Source: Tigriopus japonicus
Taxonomy: Eukaryota > Arthropoda > Copepoda > Harpacticoida > Harpacticidae
Reading direction: 5' to 3'
DNA: 64,000 nucleotides
Assembly (NCBI GenBank): GCA_010645155.1
Contig: JAAGOF010000203.1
Span: forward strand, 371,161 to 435,160
In this document: positions 11,147 to 24,300 of the stretch, piece by piece
How positions within the stretch are numbered: position 1 is the stretch's first letter
How the letters are laid out: each line of letters opens with the position of its first letter
The notes under the pieces: generated by a model
What the model saw: only the letters and a program-made list of their open reading frames with translations
Told to the model about the DNA's origin: nothing
The model's database searches: none
Made by a program: the position numbers and the translations under genes

Positions 11147-13200
11147 CAGGGTGGCTGATAAGTCTGGGACCGCAACTTTTGCTACATAGATCGGTCATCT
11201 CAAACAATTTAGTACTTAAAATTTGTCACAACAAACGCAAAATTGTTGGAAAAGAGCTGTGTTAAACATTTTCAAAATAGTCTTGCTTAGCACATAAAAA
11301 TTGGACACACTTGTGGAACCACCAATGCATGTGTAACACGCACAAACTATTCAGATATGAATGCCCAGACCATCTCAAGAGTATTTTTTAAAACCCCAAT
11401 ATTCTTGCAGAACTTTTCATAGGCTCTGGACTCAGGCATGGATCACAAATTAAAATTAATTGGATTGAGATCAGGACTTGAAGGCAGTTTCATTTCCCTT
11501 CACGGTGTTCCGAATGGCGTTTTAGGTTTGAATCAAAATACCCAAAGACACCATGGCACTTTTTGGACCCACAATTCAATGGGAAACAACTTTACTTTTA
11601 TTGGATTACATAAGATTAGGTCCAGGGAAAAAGTTATATACCTAAAAACCTATTAAATATAACATTTTTTAACAAACTATTTAATCCATATTTAGAGACC
11701 ATTTAGTTACCTAATGAATTCAAATTGAATAAAAATTCATTCAGCAACAGCTGAGTTATTTGACTTTGAATGGTCCATTTTTGACCCCAAAAAGCCGAAA
11801 AACGCTACAGTTATATGAAAAAACAAATTCCCAAAGATTTCACATAGCTTTTCAATATTGCAAAAATAAATGTTTTTTTCAGTTTTGGAACTTATGTCAA
11901 AATAGCTCAAAAAAAGAAAAAATATCACTTAAAAAGTATTTAAAATACATTTTCCAATAAAAAACTTTTGCAGTATCAAAGACACTCAAAGTTGGGTAAT
12001 AATTTAAAGTTTTGAAGAAATCGGTTAATGTTTCAAGTTTCGATTTTAGTTCATTTTGAACATGGTCCTTCTAGAACTCGTAATTTTGGATATGACTCTG
12101 TTAGACATTTTTATTTGTAATTTTGGCACAACACACACCAAAGCGTACCCTAAATTGTTATGAAAATAACTTTCCAAAAATCTTAATCAAGTGCATTTTA
12201 AGTGATATTTTTTCATATTTTGAGCTATTTTGACATAAGTTCCAAAACTGAAAAAAATCATTTATTTTTGCAATATTGAAAATCTATGTGAAATCTTTGG
12301 GAATTTGTTTTTTCATATAACTGTAGCGTTTTTCGGCTTTTTGGGGTCAAAAATGGACCATTCAAAGTCAAATAACTCAGCTGTTGCTGAATGAATTTTT
12401 ATTCAATTTGAATTCATTAGGTAACTAAATGGTCTCTAAATATGGATTAAATAGTTTGTTAAAAAATGTTATATTTAATAGGTTTTTAGGTATATAACTT
12501 TTTCTCTGGACCTAATCTTATATAATCCAATAAAAGTAAAGTTGTTCCCCATTGAATTGTGGGTCCAAAAATTGCCATGGTGTCTTTGGGTATTTTGATT
12601 CAAACCTAAAAAGCCATTCGGAACACCGTGCCTTCTCTTGATGTCATGGATTTTTTGGTGCTCCTGGCATTTGGGCTTCTGACCCTTATTGAAAGATATG
12701 CAATCTTTCCTTGCCCTTTTAGAGATTTATCCTTTGTCTTTATCATGGTTTTATTGTATTTCTGACAAACTTTCTGATCAAATTGCTCATTTGCATAGTT
12801 TTCAAAATCTCCTGATCTGATTTTCCCTCTTAGTGGAGCTGAACTACTGCCATTTAAAGGATTTTACAAACTCCATGTTGATGCAAGCAAACACATTTTG
12901 TCTCAAATTTGTTTACCATTATCGGCAGCCATTGTCTGAACAATTTTGGAGAGAAATTCGAAAAGCTCATGAAGATGTTTTCATTTAAAAAGCTGGATTG
13001 TATTGTGCATGTTACACATGCGTCGGTGGTTCCACAAATGTGACCATTTTTATCTGCTAAGGACTGTTATAGTGAATATGTTTAACATAGCTCTTTTCAA
13101 ACATTTTTGTGTTTGTTGTGGCTAATTTTAAGTGCTAAATTGTTAGAAATGAATGATCTACAACGCCAAAACTGTGGTCCCAGACTTATCAGCCACCCTG
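11147..13200 (-). mobile_element. Tc1/mariner-like transposon split by a foldback insertion
   Basis: The ends read CAGGGTGGCTGATAAGTCTG in inverted orientation, flanked by TA on both sides (11,145-11,146 and 13,201-13,202). The inverted repeats run about 190 bp and are visibly diverged. On the minus strand the right half (from ATG at 12,932) reads as a degenerate helix-turn-helix N terminus. The left half (about 11,486-11,449) gives LPSSPDLNPINF, matching the SPDLNP motif of mariner-type transposases. The two halves are separated by the foldback element at 11,501-12,630, and stops are present in both. It is dead. Confidence 0.75.
11501..12630. mobile_element. Foldback (giant palindromic) element
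   Basis: Two arms of about 430 bp (11,501-11,935 and 12,200-12,630) are inverted copies of each other around a loop of about 260 bp. Termini are CACGGTGTTCCGAATGGC and its complement. The bases just outside are CCTT on both sides (11,497-11,500 and 12,631-12,634), a possible 4-bp target duplication. There is no coding content. It sits inside the mariner transposase remnant, so it inserted later. The family is unknown to me. Confidence 0.7.
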
Positions 13201-13202
13201 TA

Positions 13203-13680
13203 CACTTCGATAGGACCTTAATACCCGTCTAGTGGTACCGCGGTTTTTGCTATGTATTAATAAAAGAAGGAGAAAGATATTCAATACTGATTCAACTCGA
13301 ACAAACAGCAATTAAGGTCCCAAGTAAACCAGGGAAATTTGTGGATTTGGTTAGGTCGGACCTTGGTTTCCTCGCTAACCATTTACCAAAATACACGAGT
13401 TCAGGCAAGCAAAACCTGATAGTCCATTCGATCACACTTCAGTGGCAATAATGACCACCGGAGAGAGCAAGGGCCAAGACCATTACCTTCATCATTTCTT
13501 GTCAGTTCAAAGATCGGTTCGTTTGTTGTCGCTCTTCAAAATCATCATCAGGAGTAGAATTCTGGGTAAATTGTCGTCGCCACGGCCACATATTTCCTCC
13601 ATTTACCAACAGATCTCGGCGTTGTGCCGACTGAAAAGAACGAGGGAAGCTCAGGAGAGCAGGTGAAGTCCTGAAGTTCC
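13203..13680. other. Intergenic region upstream of unc-5
   Basis: No gene was recognised. A short (CATC)n run (about 13,683-13,704) marks the right edge. Confidence 0.45.
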
Positions 13681-13699
13681 ATCTATCCATCCATCCATC

Positions 13700-14327
13700 C
13701 ATCCAGGTTCACCCACCACCAACAAACAGTCATCCTCGACAATCGTCTCGTCTTAATCACCCAGTGTCTCTCTCTGAGTGTCTGTTGTCTTTGCTGGTAC
13801 CACGAATTGTTCATCCGTTCGCGAGTCTCACAGCTGTGTGTACTACGTACCTACGGGCGACTAAAGTGGTCTTCAGACCGTTCTATACGCTCGTGGACGG
13901 ATTGAATTCCCTAGTGCGAAGGCAAGGGCAAGAAATTTTTGAACCTTGGAGCTTCCAGTGTTGGTTCTTGGGGTTTCAACTTTGACGGCGGGCGGGTTTT
14001 GGATATTTTCGCATCGTTTCTACTTAGCTGCTGCTTGCTTGGTGCTTGCTAGCTTGCTTGCTTCCTATCCCCGCGTCGGTCCCGTCCTGTAGCATTCAAT
14101 GGAGGCTTCCTTCCACGCATGGGATTGTGGCCGATTGTGGACCCGAAATCTGCTGTTTCGAGATAGTGAACGGACGGACCAGTTTCGTGGGAGAGCTTCA
14201 CCGGGAGAGAGACCCTGAGCAACTGTGTGCAACGTCAAAATAGATCGAATATCAAGGGCCGGTTATTAGCAACGAGTCTCAATCTTGAGAAGTTTCTCAA
14301 CAATTCTGATCCAAGAGGTTCTGTAAA
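13700..14327 (+). other. Candidate 5' non-coding exon and promoter region of unc-5
   Basis: A splice-donor-like GTGAGT at 14,328 and an acceptor (CTCTTCAG, ending 15,229) just before the UNC-5 start codon at 15,265 would define a first non-coding exon here and an intron of about 900 bp. The region is less AT-rich than its surroundings. No TATA box or clear initiator stands out and the 5' end is not determined. This is inference from splice signals only. Confidence 0.35.
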
Positions 14328-15264
14328 GTGAGTGTTTTCCTGTTCCTTCTCTTAAGCTAAGAATTCCACAACGAACCTCTTTGATGGTTTCGTCGAAAGC
14401 AATCACGATCATTTGATATGGTTCTGGCTAGGTTCAAGTGGGTTGTAAAGTTTGCAAAATATTCTCTGTGGCTCTAAATGATCATGTGGCTTGTAGTTGA
14501 TGGTCAATCTATAAATTGGCTCCAACTTTCTTCCGCAAAAAGAGAAAATATTACATTTTGCATGATGGTCTCAACATGATAAATCATTTGACAACTCTTC
14601 CAATTTCAAATTCTTGAGGGATGCCATAGAAGTCGATCCTCGTAACCCGCTAAACAAACACTGAAGCATAGATTAAGCACTTACGTATAGATGCTCAAGT
14701 TATACAGCTTGGCGCTGTTTTCTTTAATGCTATCTTCAACGAAATTTGACCCTCTGCTTGCTTTCGTTCGTTCGTGGTACATGGAGTTTATTGTTCCCTC
14801 CAGAACACGGTCCCAAAACCACCAGTGTCAGGACGACACCTCCATTACCATTGCCACTTCAGTACCAGGATTCCGTTTCGTGTTCCATTTGAGCTAATTT
14901 TGAAGATCTGTCGAACTCAAAGGCTAATCCTCTCCGATTGTAGTTGTTGAAGTAATATGATTCTCAACGTAGATTTGTACAGATTAAGGCTACTAAACAT
15001 TGACAGAGTTTGGTGTGCGAATGAGCATTGGAAGTGGAGCTATTCTTTTGCATGCTGTACTCTTGGTCGTGTAAAACATGATTATGTGTCTTCCTTTTCA
15101 GATGTCTTTTGGGCGGCACTTTCAGGTCGACAGAAGAAAAAGCCTAAGTGCTCCTTGAATTGTTCGTTGCAGAAACGTGCACACATTTTTTCTTCCTCAA
15201 AATGAGAGTGTGATTTGTAAACTCTTCAGAGGGAAACGCCTCTGACTCATTCCAATTCTTGATC

Positions 15265-15349
15265 ATGACGGGGGAACAGTTCCATCCGTTATTTCTGTTC
15301 CTGTTCAATTTTTGGCTTTGCTTGGGATCTCCTTTTCAAAATGAAGCAG
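15265..15349 (+). CDS. unc-5: unc-5 coding exon 1 (signal peptide)
   Basis: Encodes the initiator Met and a hydrophobic Phe/Leu-rich signal sequence (PLFLFLFNFWLCLG). The donor GTAATC at 15,350 is in phase 1. The following intron (15,350-15,421) is only 72 bp, a multiple of three and free of stops, so a retained-intron transcript would stay in frame. Confidence 0.85.
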
Positions 15350-18300
15350 GTAATCCAAATTTGCTCGTCTTTATCGCATCAAGTTGGTCACATATTTTAG
15401 CCCATTCCACTTGTTTCACAGGGGACTTTATCTCTCCGGATATTCTCCAATCGGAACCAGCGTTAGGCTCCACGCCCACGTTTCTTGAGCAACCACAAGA
15501 CTCTTACGTGTCCCGAGGAGTGTCAGCCAATCTGACTTGTCAAGTGGCGGGAGCCACGGAAGTTGTCTTTCAGTGCAATGGCGAGGCCATGAAGAAGACC
15601 TCGGAAACGAAGCTTACCAATCCATCATCACCAATGAAAGTGACCAAAGTTGTGATAACAGTGAAAAAAAGCCAAGTGCTTGACGTGCTCGGAACGTTCT
15701 CATGTCAGTGCCATGCTTATCACGAGCTGGGGGAAATAAAATCGCGCGAGGCGTTGGTTCACAATGCATGTAAGTAAAAGATAAATATGTTACTCGGTAG
15801 TTCTTTATGAGCGCCCTCTTAATAAGGAGTTCAAGGGTTCTAATTGTCCTTTCCATTTGATGAGAAATGTTTACGGAGACAAATACATTACAGTCTTTTT
15901 TGTGCATGTGTCAAAAAATGCCTTGAACTATTAAAAATCAAATCAGGAATTTCACATGAATATAAAAACACTTTCTTTTAGAAACCAAGTAAAAGTCCAC
16001 CAAAACTTTGCGCTATAGGTAAAGAAATGTCACAAGGGAGATAAAAAAGGTTGAAAAATGTGTTAGGTCATTGCTTGGCAATGCCAAAGCATATTCTTAA
16101 CAACGACATTTACTATTCATTACATACATTCACTAACGCCCGGATATGAACTAGAAGAATTGATCAATTTATTTCGTAAAACTTGGCAAAATTCAAGTTT
16201 TTGGGCTTTAGGGGAAATTTTCAATTTTTTAATGTTTTTGGAATAAACGGGACCTTTTTTTCAATTTTTCGTCAAAATTTCGAAAATTCAATTGGTTTGA
16301 CTGTTTGAGAAAATTTTTGATTTCTTCAACCAAAAAAAATGAACTCTTTTTCACTTCTTGACTTAAATATCCATTTGCATGTTATTACAAGGATATTGTT
16401 GCTGTGTTTTTGATGGTTGTTGATGTTTTGAAGTTGGTTTGATTTTCGCTATGTCACTCAACAATCAAGTGTCAAAGAAAACAAATAGGTAATTTAAACC
16501 CACATTTAAGCCTTGCTAGAAGTATTGTTGACTAATTACTTAGGCATTCTCTGTAAAAACAAAAGTGAACCTCTTGATGTAGCGGGCGTTTCTCAAAAAG
16601 TAGGTTTTTTGGCTTGAATTTTTATGGCTTAAACCACTCTCGAAATACTGAACAACCTTATTTGACAACTCGTGATCAAACTAATTCAAGCATTTCTGTC
16701 AATCCTAAGAAGGCTAGTCAGGCCAATAGGCGAAAGGAAAAGTGATTTTTTTTTTTCCTCAAGAAATTTAAACGCGAAAACAATTGCTCAAATGAATATT
16801 TTCAAAACAGCAACATACAAGTTTTCCCTTTATTTGAAAAAAGGTCGTGACCGTCCTGACTCAATCTCAGCCTGTTACTTCAGTAGTTTGTCTTCTAGAT
16901 ACAGTGCACCTCTCAACAATGAACTTTTATGTGCTGGTCACAGAACTTACTGTAGCATGAGTCTACTGTTTTCTAGAATATATTTATATATACTATAAAA
17001 AGAAAATGGATATCCCACCTTGGTTTAAACCCAATTTGTAAGTAAAAAATTATGCAGTAAAGCTCCATTTTTGCTTCAATCATGTACTCTTTAACTTTTT
17101 TGCCACTTTCAAGTTAAAATATGCTTATTATTTTACGTTTTTCAAAATTGAAGTCACTTTTTTCTGATTTTGATCAATTATTTTTTGATTTCGATTTCGA
17201 ATTTTTGGCAGAAAAAAATCAAGTTCAAATCTGAGCCCTATTTATTACATTAATCTCAGTTCAACTTTCTGCTGTTGTTTATCCTTTTGATTGATTTTGG
17301 AGCAGTCCACCCATTCCTGGTTCTTTCCTTTTGATAGAATACTAGTTCTTGGCAAAAATTAATGTTACTTTCCGTTCATAAGGTTCCAGTCACTTTTATC
17401 TTAACCATGTCAGTAGAAATAAGGCACTCCTCACCTTGTTCCCACCTTGTCGTTACTTTTTTTTCAAATTTTTAAGTTTCAAAGACATTTGAGACCACTT
17501 TTGGGGTCAAGAGACAACGCCGCACATATAATTGAGTTCTGTTAATTAGGTCATGGGCCAAAACTTGATATAGTGTCAATTGATGTAATTACTTAAAACT
17601 TGCTAAAAAACTTTTTTTGAGTTTTTCTTTTTCACCTATTACTAAGGTAGTCTCATGGTTGTCTGTACCTGAAATATTGACGAAATCTATTGAGCCGATT
17701 GAGCCCTTATTCGAATGTGGGTTAATAAAAATCTGAGCGTGTCCTTCGAGAACTGTGTTTGAAAATAACCATTAAAATTTAACGGCAAAATGGATTTCTC
17801 CAATATTTTAAACTATTGTCGACCTAACAATTATTTTAAAGATTTTTATAAATGTGCTTTTAAGCATGTTTTAAGTGGTATTGTAACACTTTGGCCCGTG
17901 ACCTAATGAACAGAACTCGATTGCTTAAGCAGCATTGTCTTTTCACCTCAACACTGGTCTCAAATATGGCTTTGTAACTTAAAAATGACTTCTCCACCTC
18001 AATTAAGCGCTCTGCATGGATTCTATTGATCGGGTTGACATTGTGATTCATTGTAATAAATACTCCCAACTTAATAAGAAGGAACAGCCTGTCATGAAGT
18101 TTAGATAATAAATAATTTAGTTCAGTAAATGCTTCATCAAAGGCAATTGAGAAGAGAGACCTTACCTGCTCAAAATTCCGTTCGTTAGCCCGCATCTAAA
18201 AACCATAATCTCAATGAAGGACCCCACGATGACTATTTTTGCACTTTTCATATGTCTCAAATTAAGAAGGTTTTTTTTAGTACAATGCCAAAATTGCCTG

Positions 18301-21300
18301 AACATTCTTTCTATTTACTACCTTTACTACGCATTACTTACTTTTTGTTTATCTTTGAACATAAAATGAAGATTATGCATGATTAGAACTATTTATACTT
18401 TTTTCCAATTAGACTTGAAACGCGATTTTGAGACGCCGCCCTATTCGCAGCAAATTGAAGTGGGCCGTCAAGCCATGCTTCGATGCCATCCCCCTCGGGG
18501 AGAACCCGAAGCGCGAGTCACGCATTGGCTCAAAAACGGCCAAGTGGTGGATCCCGATCTGGACTCAAACTTCATTCAATCCGCCACGGGTCATTTGCTC
18601 ATTCAACAAGCCCGCATGTCCGATAGTGCAAATTACACATGTGTGGCTTCCAATGATGTCATTGAGCGGATCAGCCCTCCCGCTGTGATCGGCGTTTACG
18701 GTGAGTACTTCCATTTCTTACTCATAGGCGGTGTACGTCCTGGCATCCAACCGTGTGATCGGAGCGAGCTTAGTTTATTTCATTGAGGACTGGTGACAGG
18801 TTCATCTGTATCTCTCATATCCCCAAACCCTCATGGGGTAACAATGATGACCCAAGTAGGTCGAGTAGGACCTCCCTGTCGTAACAAGCGGGGGCCATCC
18901 CTTGGATTTTTCGCCTTTCGATCCGAAAAAGTAACCTCAGCCAGCCAGTTAGTTTATTAGTAAGACAATCAGCCATTCCAAGCCGGCTCCCTCGTTTCTT
19001 CCATCGGATAAGATTTCGAGCCCAACCTGAAACCACTTTGGGGTTGAATTTATTTCTTGTTGCCCCTCTTGGCGAGCCGAAGTACCTTGGTCGTTGAAAC
19101 CAACCCTCTGTTTCGAAACGGAGAGCTCATTTAACTTGACGAAAAGGAATTTCATCTCCTGCTGAGTTTGTTGGTTAAGCACTACTCTCTTTTCTTCTCG
19201 TTTTCTGGCTGACTTGTCGTTGGCCCTAAAGCGTACTTCAGCCGAGCTATGGGATTCTTTTTGCCCCGACTAACAACAACAGCAACAATTGTAGAAACAG
19301 AAGAGCAGATGAGTTTATCTAAGTCAATCTTTTTCCAATAGCCTCTCACCAGTGCTCTTCTCATCTCACAAAGAACAAGCACTACATACCAAATGTATGC
19401 ATTCATACAGAAACAATTGCCCTATTTAGGATTTTAGAGAAAACTAACATTCGCTTCACCTAGATGGCTCTTACATGATTTAGCATGCCCTTAACACATC
19501 CTACTAGGGTGCCCTCTCTTGTTCTCAAAATGAACAACTCTGCCGTCAGAGCAAGTCTTCTGAAGGAAGCAAAGTTGAGCTTCAATCAAAGAGAAAAATG
19601 ACAATCAGCGCCATCTTTAGATAGAAGCATTTGTGGGTGCTTCTGGTAAATATTTAGCTGAGCTTCAAAAGGCTCGAAATATGAAGAAATATCCGTTTTA
19701 AGATGGAAGCTGCAATTTTGGTAATAAATCAAAGTTGAGGATAGATCTGAAATCAAGGGACTTTGCCCCTGTTTTGGCTCCATCTAGTGGCAATTTTTGT
19801 AACCTTCAGTTAACATTCTTCATTAGGCTTCTGTTATGTGTCTTGTTTTAAGCTGTCGTGTCATTTTTTCCATCGATCTTCCACTCGAATCTCTCAAAAC
19901 CATGGACGCGCGCACCCTTCAAAGACGCGACAAGCTGCTCGCCTGAACTCCATATGAGATGCCAAAAGAAGCACCGGAGTTGCGTCTTGTCAATCTCAAT
20001 GAGCTATGCCCACACGAGGCTCGGATTTCAACCCAAAAAAAATCTTGGGGCGCCACACGATTCCTCAAAAAAACGACGACAACGACGAAGGTTTTTGCCA
20101 ATATCTTTCTTTTTGTACGATCTCGAAATTGCTTAGAATTTCGTTCGACGTTGTGTAACTAACGTACGTGTATCAGTATTTAGGAGTGAAGTCCACATTC
20201 ACGCCATGTATTTTACCTATGCTGAAATACCCGCTTTGCAGTCTCTTTGGTTTGCTAACCCCCCCTCTCTTTCTCTCTCAGTTGGCGTCGTCTCCAGTCT
20301 CAACCATCCAAATTACATCCAAATTATAGTTACAATCCATCCATATTTGGCCCATGGTTGTCGTGTCAAGAGCCTCTTTCCAATCCAATTCTGGGAATGA
20401 GATCCTCTTAAAGACAGTTATTACATCCTGTCTGTTCAGTATTGCAAGTTTTTAAGGAGATTTGCAAAAGAAGATAACGGAGGGGTAGAGAGTCTTAGTA
20501 ACTCTTTTCATAAATCTGTGCTCCCAACAAGCCATTGTCGGCAGTTTGTTTCAATTGGTTTGTGTTTTTTGCTGATTGAAAATCGAATGGCATTTTACAT
20601 TGGGCTAGTTACGAGCTGCGGCGATTAGCCCGTCATCTCAAGACCCTCAAACCGTGGAGAGACTCTTTTCCACAGTCTCCTAATCCACTAAACTAACTGC
20701 AGCGACTCAGACCACTCAACGAACGTTGGAAATAATTGAGAGCCTGTGTTCTTGCCTTCTCGCTCTTCCCATTTCACTGGCAAAAATATGATTCCGCTTC
20801 ATTTGATTCTAGTAATCAAAGGTCAAAAGCTCTAAGTCAGTTATTTTTTTGTGTCTTATACGGTAACAACTGATCGAGTTGCCTTGATGGACTAAACGCA
20901 TTCAAGGGTTCTACAGAATAAGTCCAATCCATCTTTGTGTTTTTTTGTAATCTGGCGGTTACTCTTGAGCTCAGTATCTAATTTTGCAAGAATAACAAGA
21001 TTTAGCCTTCTGCAGCCCATGGTCACTCGAGTCTTTCACTACAGTGTTATGAACTCGAGATCGACCGGAGATCGTCTGGCGCCCCTTCCTTCTTTTTCTT
21101 CGGCAGTATCTGGTTTATCTGTCTCTTGGACTGTTTAAGTTTTGCTTGGGCTTCGTTGTTTCGCCTGGGTCCGTGTGCGCTTTTGCGCAAAAGGTGGATA
21201 AGACGGAGTCGACGAGTTTGAGCTTGAGTCGGAGCAAAGTAAGAAGGAAGAACACATTTAGAGGGAGAGAACGAGCAGGAAAGAAAGACAAACGAGAGAT

Positions 21301-24300
21301 CTGGCGATCTGACCTCGTCAACTACCAGTCGGCAGGGAACAGACTTGTGGCGCCAAAACTTCCGCACCCATCGACACCACTAACACAACGAGATCTCACG
21401 CCACAGCAGTTTGAGGAGTACTTCGTAGGATTGTTTCACCTATGAGCCCTATATTTCTAACAAATCTTCGTAAACAAACTTTTTAGCGTTGCCAAAATCT
21501 GACATCATCATGCCAGTTTCGAAGGTCAAACATACTTGTGAATAAATATGCCCGAAATAAATGTCTCATGTTACAAAAGTAATTTGCAAGTAGGGTCCAC
21601 GAACACGTTAGGGAGGGGAGGGTGTCATGTGTAAGCACCAAGAGCAGGGGAAGAGAGACGAATAAGCAGGGAAGAGGTTGTGGATGGGATTACAAAGCTG
21701 CTTCAAGAAAATAGCCCAATGACACCCATAAGTAAGGTTAATTTGATGAAGGTTGGCTTTGGTCAGTTAGTTTACGTGATTTAGAATAAATAGGGCTATT
21801 AACGTTGTATTTTCCCCATTAACTAACAGTCTAGTTACAACAACATAAACTAACCTAACGTTGCCTTGCCTAAACTTATCAGTCCACTACTGTTGCTTCC
21901 TGTGTCCATTACACTGAATTTGTCAGGCTCTTTTAAAACCCACCGAAAAAACAAGGGAAAGGAAGCATCAGAGGAAAGAGGAATCAATCGAACAAAAGCG
22001 ATAGAAAAATCATAACGGCGAAAAGATAAAGCTAAAAGACCAAAAGATCAGAAGACTCAGTTCAAAGTTCAGGAAATGAAGATTTTCGAGAAATAAACCA
22101 AATAAAAAATACACATGAAAAAAAGAGTTTATTTTACTTCGATTTCAACCAAGAATTGGACCTACTCCCCGATAAGAAAGCTTTGTTACAAAATTTGAAG
22201 CAAAATTTCTTAATTTTTTAATTATATTTTAAAACTTGACATCCAATCGACCTCCAACAAGTCTTTCTATCTTTGGAATTGATGTTTAATATGCTATCAA
22301 CCAATTTGAAAAGTTTGGACAACTCAAGGATTTAACCCATTTTTAAGGTGTAAAATTTTTTTGCGAAAATGGAAATAAATGGTCAAAATTCTTTGAGCTC
22401 TTGAATCGTGTTGGACAGAAGTATCTCAGTTCTTTTTTGTTGGAGATGTTTCTAAACTACTTCCCTTTCTCCAGGACCGAGTAAAACTTAATTCATGCCA
22501 TTCAGTTTTTTTACAATGATTTAAAGCAGGGATGTGCAAACCTATTTAGCGGTGGGCCTAATTGACCGGACCTTTGGCGCTCGCGGGCCACACCATCCAA
22601 AACGGCAAAGAATTTCTAGTATAAAATTCTACAATCTACCAACCGTACATATGCATAATCAATCTTATATATTTTACTGATCCTCTCGCGGGTCACATTT
22701 GACCCGCGGGCCAGGGTTTGCCCACCCCTGATTTAAAGCGATCTAGAACACTACATGAAAAAGGCAATGGACATCAAAGTGACACTTCCTGTTCCAGCAA
22801 TAAATTCTCACTTATTTGTCTTTACATTACATCCTAAATTAATCCAAACCATCCTAGAAGCTAGTGGAGGGACACTGGATGCTTGATCATGGAAAACTGT
22901 CAACACATTACTGTAATATACGTATAGGCTCAGAGTAAAAGAAAGACACGACTTTCTTGTCAGAGTATATCGTCGTTCTCATTTGTACTTCATTTCTTGT
23001 GCACTTTGATTTGTACTTTTACAGCACAATATTTCTACCACCATATTTTTAATAAGTGAATAGGAGTCGAATACATATTCCTTATCTTATGTATTTATTA
23101 AATTTAGAGAAGCACTATAGGTAGAGAGATATCTGAGCTCTCTGAGCTTCAGAACCCGACTGAGGAGAGTTCTAAAAACGTTCACTGCGCTGCATCGAAC
23201 AATATTGTTTTTGTGTTAAAGCCAAAATGAAAACTCATCTAACACAAATGAACTTGGATGAAAAAAGGATCTTAAATATAGTCTAGGAATAAGTTGGATA
23301 TTAAACTATTTAGATTAAAATGAAAAAGAAAAAATTAGAAACGATAAGAATAGTTTGCTCTTCACGAGAAAACACAACAGAACATCTCTTCATACAAGAA
23401 TCACATTTGATTTGAGAATAATATTACTAAGAAAGACAAAATTCTTACTTTGAAACTTTAACTGTATGTAGAAACTACTGACTAATTTTTTAAATTAAGT
23501 TCATCCAGGAATGTAAGCTATCTTTGTTTTCATAAAAAATCCACAAAGCAACAAGAGGTTTTTAAGAAGTGTTTGTGCCTTTTTTTTGCCGTTCTTGTTT
23601 CTCCAGAAGATCAACCATCAACTCTTTGTTTCTTGGATTCATTCTAACTTGATATTTCTACCAAGAGGGTTTACCTTTTGACCTTTCCCTCCGCAATTTA
23701 CTAACACAGCATAATACTCTTCACTTGGATTTAAATTATCAATAAAACAAATTAAATCCTAAATTACAATGAGGCATCCATTCTCAGTCATATCATAGCC
23801 ATAATTGGCTTTGAAATGACATCATACCCAATGGCTTGAGTTTTGGTGAGTAAAGTATCCTTGATTTCACTATCATGTTGGATAAAACTGAAACCTATTT
23901 TTGTGGTTATTTATTTCAAAGTAACACAAAACGCATGATGCTAGCAAACCAAAACAAAATGCACTCCTAGTGATGTGAATGATGCGTCAGAATGGTCATT
24001 CAAACTTTTCATAAAACATTGTGATCAAGGACTTATTAGATGAAATAAAACATTTTGAGCATGGAAAATGAAGTCTAAAACTAGAAAAAATCCACAAAAT
24101 ACTTTCTGACTGTGCATCTACACCTTTGGCATCACCCTTTGCACTTAGATTTTCAAGGTTTTGATCTTAATTTTTAGAACTTGAAGGTGCCACTAGTTCC
24201 TTAGATGATCTTAGTGCTCTTGGTTAAGCAAATTTATTTTGTTCTTGTAATGTGAAGCCGTTTTAAAGATTATTAAAGATTATTCATTGTTTCTTGCTCC

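Noticed and set aside
13681..13710. CRISPR-like spacing in the CATC repeats
   Set aside because: A simple tetranucleotide microsatellite in a eukaryotic genome; no spacers.
17860..18195. 111-codon minus-strand frame in unc-5 intron 2
   Set aside because: It overlaps an arm of an inverted-repeat element and shows no known domain; probably fortuitous.
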